Source: Micromonospora echinofusca
Lineage (GTDB): Bacteria; Actinomycetota; Actinomycetes; Mycobacteriales; Micromonosporaceae
Assembly (NCBI RefSeq): GCF_900091445.1
Contig: NZ_LT607733.1
Span: forward strand, 4,925,001-4,989,000
Length of the DNA stretch: 64,000 nt
Direction: 5' to 3'
The translations under genes and the position numbers were made by a program. Positions 58,519-64,000 of the stretch are shown here, piece by piece. The notes beneath the pieces were generated by a model, which worked only from the letters and a program-made list of their open reading frames with translations, was not told where the DNA came from and made no database searches. How positions within the stretch are numbered: position 1 is the first letter of the stretch; each line of letters starts with the position of its first letter.

Positions 58519-59313
58519 TCAGGCCGCGCGGGCGGTGAACCGGTCGCCGGAGCGCTGGACGACCAGCGGCAGCCCGAACGTCTTGGAGAGGTTGTCCCCG
58601 GTCAGCGTGTCGTCGAGGAGCCCCTGCGCCACCACGCCGCCCTCGCGCAGCAGCAGCGCGTGGGTGAAGCCGGGCGGGATCTCCTCCACGTGGTGGGTCA
58701 CCAGCACCAGCGCCGGGGCGTCCGGGTCGTACGCCAGCTCGGCCAGCCGGGCGACCAGGTCCTCCCGCCCGCCCAGGTCGAGCCCGGCGGCGGGCTCGTC
58801 GAGCAGCAGCAGCTCCGGGTCCGTCATCAGCGCGCGGGCGATCTGCACCCGCTTGCGCTCGCCCTCGGAGAGGGTGCCGTAGGTGCGCTCGGCGAGGCCG
58901 CCGATGCCGAGCTGGCCCAGCAGGGCGCGGGCGCGGGCCTCGTCGCTGCTGTCGTAGCTCTCCCGCCAGCGCCCGAGCACCGACCAGGCGGCTGTGACGA
59001 CGACGTCGCTGACCCGCTCGTCGGCGGGCACCCGCTCGGCGAGGGCGGCGGTGGAGAGCCCGATGCGGGTCCGCAGCTCGTTGACGTCGGTGCGGCCGAT
59101 CCGCTCGCCGAGCACGTGGGCGGTGCCGGTGGTGGGGTGCAGCCGCCCGGCGGCGAGGTTGAGCAGGGTCGTCTTCCCGGCGCCGTTCGGCCCGAGCACC
59201 ACCCAGCGCTCGTCCAGCTCGACCCGCCAGTCGACGTCGTGCAGCAGTGCGGTGCCAGCCCGGCGTACGCCGACGCCGTCGAGGCTGACCACCAGATCCT
59301 CGTCCCCAGTCAC
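58519..59313 (-). CDS. ABC transporter ATP-binding protein, stand-alone
   Basis: The 264-residue ATPase has Walker A (GPNGAGKTT), the signature motif LSEGERKRVQ, Walker B (LLLLDEP) and the H-loop (VLVTHHVEE). It contains one nucleotide-binding domain and no permease partner. Start GTG 59313 is preferred over an upstream TTG at 59325. It lies divergent from the second ABC module, 131 bp apart. The signature with Glu after Gly-Ser resembles molybdate- or iron-type and cytosolic ABC-F-like single ATPases; the substrate is unknown. Confidence 0.85.
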   Translation of the reverse strand: MTGDEDLVVSLDGVGVRRAGTALLHDVDWRVELDERWVVLGPNGAGKTTLLNLAAGRLHPTTGTAHVLGERIGRTDVNELRTRIGLSTAALAERVPADERVSDVVVTAAWSVLGRWRESYDSSDEARARALLGQLGIGGLAERTYGTLSEGERKRVQIARALMTDPELLLLDEPAAGLDLGGREDLVARLAELAYDPDAPALVLVTHHVEEIPPGFTHALLLREGGVVAQGLLDDTLTGDNLSKTFGLPLVVQRSGDRFTARAA

Positions 59314-59444
59314 CCGCCCATCCAACCACGCAACGCCGGGGCTCCCCCCACGGGCGGCGTCCCGGCCATAGGGTGGGGCGCCGTGTCGTTGGTCACCACA
59401 ACCGGAGGACGGTCCATGCCCGGTCGCAGCGGGGAGCCGCGCCG

Positions 59445-60455
59445 ATGAGCGCGGTCATCGAGATCGAGGGTCTGCGCAAGACCTTCCACAGCGTGCGGCA
59501 GGGCCGCCGGGTGGCGGTCGACGGCTTCGACCTGCTGGTGGAGGCCGGCGAGATCCACGGTTTCCTGGGCCCCAACGGGTCGGGCAAGACCACCACGCTG
59601 CGCGCCCTGCTCGGGCTGGTGCGCGCCGACGCGGGCCGGATGACGGTGCTGGGCGTCCCCTCGCCGGGCGGGCTGCCCCTGGTGGCCGGGCGGGTCGGGG
59701 CCATCGTGGAGAGCCCGCAGTTCTTCGGCAACTTCACCGGCCACCGCACCCTGCGCCTGCTCGCCCGGGCCGGCGGCGTGCCGGTCGCCCGGGTCGACGA
59801 GGTGCTGGAGCGGGTGGGTCTGCGGGACCGGGGCGACGAGCGGGTGAAGGGCTACTCGCTGGGCATGAAGCAGCGGTTGGCGGTGGCGTCCGCCCTGCTC
59901 AAGGACCCGGAGCTGCTGATCCTCGACGAGCCGGCGAACGGGCTGGACCCGGCCGGCATCCGGGAGATGCGGGACCTGATGCGTTCGCTGGCGGAGGCCG
60001 GCGTGACCGTGCTGGTCTCCAGCCACATCCTCGCCGAGATCCAGTTGATCTGCGACCACGTGACGATCATCTCGCGGGGCCGGCGGGTGGCCGCCGGGCG
60101 AGTCGACGAGGTGCTGGCCGGCTTCGACCGGCACGAGTTGCTGGTACGGGTGGACGATCCACAGCGGGCCGTGGAGCTGCTGACGGCGGCCGGGCTGGCG
60201 GCGACCGGGCACGACGACCACCTGGTGGTGGGCGACGTGGACGACGCCACCGAGGTCAGCCGCACCCTCGGCGAGGCGGGCCTCTGGGTACGCGAGCTGA
60301 CGCCGCTGCGGCCCGACCTGGAGAGCGCCTTCCTCGAACTGACCGGCACGGCGGCGCACCCGGCGCTGCCCCGGCAGGTGGACGACTCGGTGCTGCCCGA
60401 GAGCGGGTCCCGGGAACCGGTGATCGACCTCGACGTACGGGGAGTGGACGCGTGA
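59445..60455 (+). CDS. ABC-2 type exporter ATP-binding protein
   Basis: The 336-residue protein has Walker A (GPNGSGKTT), signature YSLGMKQRL, Walker B (LLILDEPANGLD), then a C-terminal extension of about 110 residues with DUF4162-like segments (LLVRVDDPQRAVELL). This fits drug- or lipid-exporting ABC-2 systems. It overlaps the downstream permease by 4 nt. The ATG has GGGAG about 8 nt upstream. Confidence 0.9.
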   Translation: MSAVIEIEGLRKTFHSVRQGRRVAVDGFDLLVEAGEIHGFLGPNGSGKTTTLRALLGLVRADAGRMTVLGVPSPGGLPLVAGRVGAIVESPQFFGNFTGHRTLRLLARAGGVPVARVDEVLERVGLRDRGDERVKGYSLGMKQRLAVASALLKDPELLILDEPANGLDPAGIREMRDLMRSLAEAGVTVLVSSHILAEIQLICDHVTIISRGRRVAAGRVDEVLAGFDRHELLVRVDDPQRAVELLTAAGLAATGHDDHLVVGDVDDATEVSRTLGEAGLWVRELTPLRPDLESAFLELTGTAAHPALPRQVDDSVLPESGSREPVIDLDVRGVDA

Positions 60456-61480
60456 ACCTGGTCCGTGCCGAGCTGGAGCGTCTCGGCGCCCGGCGCTTCG
60501 TGCAGCTCATGCTCGTGCTGCTGGTGCTCGCGTTCGGCGTCACGGCGGCGACCACCCTGGCCAACTCCCACCGGCCCAGCGCCGAGGAGATCTTCGAGGC
60601 CCAGCGTGGCGCCGCCGCGGCGCGCAGCGAACTGGAGCACGCCTACCAGCGCTGCCTGGAGCAGCGTCGCGGGCTCGCGACCGCGGACGACATGGACGAG
60701 CAGGAGGAGCCGGAGTACTTCCCCGCCGACTGCAGCGAGGTCGACCCGGCCCTGATGGAGCGGGCGCCCGTGGCGGCCGACTTCCTCGCCGGGGTGTTCA
60801 CCTTCGCCGAGCAGGCCGGCCCGCTGCTCTACTTCCTCATCGCCTTCCTCGCGCTCTTCGGGTTCCTGGTCGGCGCCTCCTACATCGGCGCAGACCTGAA
60901 CTCGGGGGGCGTGGTCAACCTGCTGCTGTGGCGCCCCCGGCGGATGACGGTGCTCGGCGCCAAGCTGGGCACGCTGCTCGGCGGGACGGCGCTGCTGTCG
61001 GTGCTGGCCTCGGCGGCGTACCTCGGGACGTTCTGGCTCATCGGTCGGTTCGCCGGGCGGCCAGGGCGGCTCGACGGGGAGTTCTGGGGCTCGCTGGGCG
61101 AGACCTGGGGGCGCGGCATGCTGCTGGTGCTGCTGCTCACCGTCGTCGGGTTCGCCGTGGCGACCCTGGGGCGGCACACCTCGGCGGCGCTCGGCGTGGT
61201 CGCCGGCTACGTGGTGGTGTGGGAGCTGGGCGCCCGGCTGGTGATGGAGATCCTGGACGTCGTCAAGGTGGACCGGTACATGCTCTCCAGCCACGTGGCC
61301 GCCCTGCTCAACGGCCGGATCGAGTTCTGGGACCACCAGGCGTGCGACAACGGGGTCTCCAATTCCTGCACCGGCCTCTACGTGATCACCTGGCAGTCGT
61401 CGCTGGTCCTGCTGCTCGGGCTGACCGCTGCCCTGACTGCCACCGCCTTCGTGGCGTTCCGCCGCCGCGACCTGATGTGA
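60452..61480 (+). CDS. ABC-2 type transporter permease
   Basis: The 342-residue membrane protein has a first helix at about 18-36, a large extracytoplasmic loop (about 37-110, with two Cys) and five further helices from about 125 to 330, ending in the RRRDLM tail. It pairs with the ATPase encoded upstream, with which it overlaps by 4 nt, to form an exporter. The substrate is unknown. Confidence 0.88.
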   Translation: MNLVRAELERLGARRFVQLMLVLLVLAFGVTAATTLANSHRPSAEEIFEAQRGAAAARSELEHAYQRCLEQRRGLATADDMDEQEEPEYFPADCSEVDPALMERAPVAADFLAGVFTFAEQAGPLLYFLIAFLALFGFLVGASYIGADLNSGGVVNLLLWRPRRMTVLGAKLGTLLGGTALLSVLASAAYLGTFWLIGRFAGRPGRLDGEFWGSLGETWGRGMLLVLLLTVVGFAVATLGRHTSAALGVVAGYVVVWELGARLVMEILDVVKVDRYMLSSHVAALLNGRIEFWDHQACDNGVSNSCTGLYVITWQSSLVLLLGLTAALTATAFVAFRRRDLM

Positions 61481-61546
61481 CGCCCGGCCGCCGGCGACGT
61501 CGCGGGCACGGGGCGCGGGGCACGGGGCGGGAGCCGCGCGGACGCG

Positions 61547-61560
61547 GCAAGACCTTGCAG
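61547..61560. promoter_or_regulatory. orphan copy of the amylase operator core
   Basis: GCAAGACCTTGCAG is identical to 12119-12132 in front of the amylase gene. Here it lies between the convergent permease and ROK genes, with no start codon nearby that would make a supported gene. Confidence 0.4.
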
Positions 61561-61675
61561 CATGCCCGCCCGCGATGAAATATTCCTTCACATGTCGCCC
61601 GCCCGCCGCCGCACCCGCCGAACCCGGTCGGCGGCCGGCGGCGCGCGGCCCGCGCCGACGGGCGGCCGGTCCCGG

Positions 61676-62851
61676 TCAGCCGACGGTCGAGCCGAAGACC
61701 TCGTCGCGGACGGCGTCCAGGGCGGTACGCAGCGCACCCCGCAGGATCGGCTCCTCGGTCAGCCCGGTGGGCACCACCCGGGGGCGGACCAGCGTGATCG
61801 CCGCGACCTCGTGCTGCACCCGCTCGGCCAACGCCGCCCCGCCGGCCTGGCCGACCTCGCCGGCGAGCACCACCAGCGGGGGGTCCAGCACCACGCAGGT
61901 GCTCGCCACGCCCAGCGCCAGCCGGCGGGCCACCTCGTCGAGCATCGGACCGCCGGCCGTGCCGTCGGCCACCGCCGCCCGCACCGCGGCGGCGGCGCTG
62001 TCGTCCGGGTAGCCGTGGGCGCGGGCCAGCTCGCGGACCGCGTCCCCGCCGATCAGCTGCTGGAACGCCGGCTTCGCCCGGCGGGAGACGTCACGCGGGA
62101 TGGGCGCGCCGGGCACCGGCAGGTAGCCGATCTCGCCGGCCGCGCCGCTGCTGCCGTGGTGCAGCCGGTTGCCCAACACGATCGCCAGGCCGACACCGGC
62201 ACCGACCCAGACCAGGACGAAGTCCGTCAGCCCCTGGGCCGCGCCCGACTGCGCCTCGGCGACGGCGGCCAGGTTCACGTCGTTCTCGAAGACCACCGGG
62301 GTGTGCAGGTCGTCCCGGAGCGCCGCGAGCAGACCGGTGTGCCAGCGGGGCAGGTTGAAGGCGAACGTGATGTCCCCGGTGCCGGGGTCGACGAGGCCCG
62401 GGGTGCCCAGCACGATCCGCCGTACGCTCGACAGCTTCGCCCCGGCGCTGCTCGCGGCCTGGACCACCGCGTTGTGCACGACCCCCACGGGGTCGTCGGT
62501 GTCCTGGGTCGACTGCTCGACGCGGCCGATCACGGCCCCGGTGATGTCCGCGCAGGCCGCGACCACCCGGTCGGCGCCCACGTCCACCCCGACCACGTGC
62601 GCGCTGCCCGGCCGCACGGCGTAGAGCTGGGCGTTCGGCCCCCGCCCGCCGGCCTGCTCGCCGACGCGGGTGACCAGCCCCCGCTCCTCCAGCCGCTCGA
62701 CGAGCTGCGAGGCGGTGACCTTGGACAACCCGGTCAGCTCGCCCAGGCGGGCCCGGGTCAGCGGCCCCCGCTCCAGCAGCAGCTCCAACGCCGCGCGGTC
62801 GTTGAGCGCCCGCAACAGGCGGGGGGTGCCGGGCAGCCGGGTCGCACTCAT
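61676..62851 (-). CDS. ROK-family transcriptional regulator (NagC-like)
   Basis: The 391-residue protein has an N-terminal winged helix (LGELTGLSKVTASQLVERLEERGLV) and a ROK sugar-kinase-like domain with VVGVDVGADRVVAA and a Gly-rich IVLGTPGLVD segment. No cysteine-rich zinc motif (CGCGNxGC) typical of ROK kinases is seen. ATG at 62851 is used, with GAGG about 7 nt upstream. It is divergent from a GH3 beta-N-acetylglucosaminidase, suggesting control of amino-sugar use. Confidence 0.88.
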   Translation of the reverse strand: MSATRLPGTPRLLRALNDRAALELLLERGPLTRARLGELTGLSKVTASQLVERLEERGLVTRVGEQAGGRGPNAQLYAVRPGSAHVVGVDVGADRVVAACADITGAVIGRVEQSTQDTDDPVGVVHNAVVQAASSAGAKLSSVRRIVLGTPGLVDPGTGDITFAFNLPRWHTGLLAALRDDLHTPVVFENDVNLAAVAEAQSGAAQGLTDFVLVWVGAGVGLAIVLGNRLHHGSSGAAGEIGYLPVPGAPIPRDVSRRAKPAFQQLIGGDAVRELARAHGYPDDSAAAAVRAAVADGTAGGPMLDEVARRLALGVASTCVVLDPPLVVLAGEVGQAGGAALAERVQHEVAAITLVRPRVVPTGLTEEPILRGALRTALDAVRDEVFGSTVG

Positions 62852-62864
62852 GCCACGTCCTCTA

Positions 62865-62876
62865 GTTTTGATAAAC
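62865..62876. promoter_or_regulatory. AT-rich ROK operator candidate
   Basis: GTTTTGATAAAC is an imperfect palindrome in an AT-rich island 14-25 bp upstream of the ROK start. GGTTTA occurs twice within 16 bp of each other on the minus strand. Position suggests autoregulation. Confidence 0.4.
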
Positions 62877-62909
62877 CTTGCTAACTGTAAACCGACCTGC
62901 GAGCGGGTA

Positions 62910-62926
62910 GCCGATAGCGTATCGGC
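62910..62926. promoter_or_regulatory. 17-bp palindrome upstream of the GH3 gene
   Basis: GCCGATA-GCG-TATCGGC is a perfect 7-bp inverted repeat with a 3-nt centre, about 93 bp before the GH3 start and about 59 bp upstream of the ROK start. It may be a protein-binding site; no known consensus is assigned. Confidence 0.4.
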
Positions 62927-63018
62927 CGCCCGGGAGCGGGGCGCTCGGCCGACCCGGTACGTCACCGACCCCCGCCGGTACGGACCTTCGTACCGCGGGG
63001 ACGAAAGGGGAAGATCAC

Positions 63019-64000
63019 GTGGGGCTGGATCCAGGACTGCGCCGGCTCGCGCTCGGCACGCTGCTCGCCGCGTACCCGGGGCCGGTTCCCCCGGGCTGGG
63101 CGGTCGACCTGGTCGCCGAGGGGCTCGCGGGGCACACCCTGTTCGGCACCAACGTCCACGACCCGGCGCAGGTGGCGGCGAGCACCGCCGCCCTGCGGGC
63201 CGGCCGCCCGGACGTGCTGATCGCGATCGACGAGGAGGGCGGTGACGTCACCCGGCTGGCGCACGCCACCGGCAGCCCGTACCCGGGCAACGCGGCGCTC
63301 GGCGCGATCGACGAGGTGGCGCTGACCCGACGGGTCTACGAGGCCATCGGCGCGGAGCTGGCCGCCCTGGGCGTCACCGTCAACCTCGCGCCCACCGTGG
63401 ACGTGAACACCGCCGACGAGAACCCGGTCATCGGCACCCGCTCGTTCGGCGCCGACCCGGCCCGGGTCGCCGCGCACTCCGCCGCCGCCGTGACCGGGCT
63501 CCAGGCCGCCGGGGTCGCCGCCTGCGCCAAGCACTTCCCGGGGCACGGCGCGACGGTCGCCGACTCCCACCACGAGCTGCCCACCGTGGACGTGCCGCTC
63601 GACGTGCTGCGCTGGCGCGACCTGCCGCCGTTCGCCGCGGTCGTCGAGGCCGGCGCGCGGGCCGTGATGACCGCGCACATCCGGGTGCCGGCGCTGACCG
63701 GCGACGGCCCCGCCACGTTCAGCCGGGCGGTCCTGGTGGACCTGCTGCGCGGCGAGTACGGCTTCACCGGCACGGTCATCACCGACGCGCTGGAGATGAA
63801 GGGCGCCGCGGTGGCGGCCGGCGGGGTCGGCCCGGCCGCCGTCCGGGCCCTCGCCGCCGGCGCCGACCTGCTGTGCATCGGCGCCCAGGTCGACGCCGAG
63901 CTGGTCGAACGGGTGGTCGCGGAGATCGTCGGCGCGCTCGGCGACGGCCGCCTGGACCGGGCGCGGGTGGAGGAGGCGGCCGGCCGCGCCGCCGCGCTCG
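63019..64000 (+). CDS. GH3 beta-N-acetylglucosaminidase (NagZ-like), 3' end cut
   Basis: At least 327 residues are visible; the frame runs off the window. It has the GH3 core: DEEGGDVTRL, the His-containing KHFPGHG loop (171-177), VMTAHI, and the nucleophile Asp256 in ITDALEMKG. The lack of a signal peptide indicates a cytoplasmic enzyme that trims GlcNAc from muropeptides or chitin fragments. GTG start with AAAGGGGAAG upstream. It is divergent from the ROK regulator. Confidence 0.9.
   Translation, partial: MGLDPGLRRLALGTLLAAYPGPVPPGWAVDLVAEGLAGHTLFGTNVHDPAQVAASTAALRAGRPDVLIAIDEEGGDVTRLAHATGSPYPGNAALGAIDEVALTRRVYEAIGAELAALGVTVNLAPTVDVNTADENPVIGTRSFGADPARVAAHSAAAVTGLQAAGVAACAKHFPGHGATVADSHHELPTVDVPLDVLRWRDLPPFAAVVEAGARAVMTAHIRVPALTGDGPATFSRAVLVDLLRGEYGFTGTVITDALEMKGAAVAAGGVGPAAVRALAAGADLLCIGAQVDAELVERVVAEIVGALGDGRLDRARVEEAAGRAAAL

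Overview
The window is very GC-rich (roughly 72-74% by eye). GC-ending codons dominate, GTG starts are frequent, many genes overlap by 4 nt (GTGA/ATGA), and there are paired Asp-tRNA/Glu-tRNA amidotransferase genes, an NAD-dependent DNA ligase, RskA-type anti-sigma and DUF6232/DUF202 proteins. This points to a filamentous actinomycete, most likely Micromonosporaceae (Micromonospora or a close relative). That placement is inferred from gene content and style, not from a database match. I see no rRNA, tRNA, CRISPR array, insertion sequence, prophage or biosynthetic cluster.

Layout. (1) 1-4.8 kb: a truncated secreted protein, an ArsR/SulP anion-transport pair, a 560-bp gene-poor stretch, and an uncharacterised protein with a RecB-like PD-(D/E)XK signature. 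(2) 4.8-15.3 kb: a carbohydrate block. A GH2 beta-mannosidase and a complete sugar ABC importer (binding protein plus two permeases) lie divergent from a LacI regulator, with matching operator-like sequences at both promoters. Next comes a secreted two-CBM25 alpha-amylase. (3) 15.3-24.6 kb: signalling and housekeeping genes. These are a membrane protein with degenerate GGDEF and EAL domains, a PH-like membrane protein, a D-2-hydroxyacid dehydrogenase, a GAF-GAF-PP2C phosphatase, a PQQ-type sugar dehydrogenase lipoprotein and a membrane metallophosphoesterase, followed by a 550-bp intergenic region holding a large inverted repeat. (4) 24.6-49.5 kb: a backbone, all on the minus strand, in the order etfB, etfA, iscS, mnmA, metE-like, ligA, gatC, gatA, gatB. 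This order resembles the Mycobacterium tuberculosis Rv3029c-Rv3009c neighbourhood. It is interrupted by accessory modules: a P-type ATPase; an ECF sigma/anti-sigma pair divergent from a surface protein and its sortase; VOC, ADP-ribosylglycohydrolase and a membrane-anchored PemK-like protein; and an intact GGDEF-EAL protein. A stand-alone pyruvate dehydrogenase E1-like enzyme lies downstream of gatB. (5) 49.6-64 kb: small membrane proteins (two DUF202, PLDc_N), a ThDP enzyme, enoyl-CoA hydratase, two DUF6232 paralogues, ribokinase, two ABC ATPases (one with its permease), and a ROK regulator divergent from a GH3 beta-N-acetylglucosaminidase cut by the window end.

The most coherent unit that may be undescribed is at 41.6-44.7 kb. 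An ECF sigma factor with its zinc anti-sigma factor faces a DUF4397 surface protein that is translationally coupled to a class E/F-type sortase. Both divergent promoters carry the same GCATCC-N17-CGWA-type sequence, and the surface protein ends in a non-canonical QARTG-hydrophobic-Arg sorting-like tail. This suggests a self-contained sigma-controlled surface-anchoring module. Other items worth attention are the PD-(D/E)XK orphan, the membrane-tethered PemK homologue without an antitoxin, a roughly 180-residue low-complexity insertion inside a GGDEF-EAL protein, and two intergenic inverted-repeat elements.
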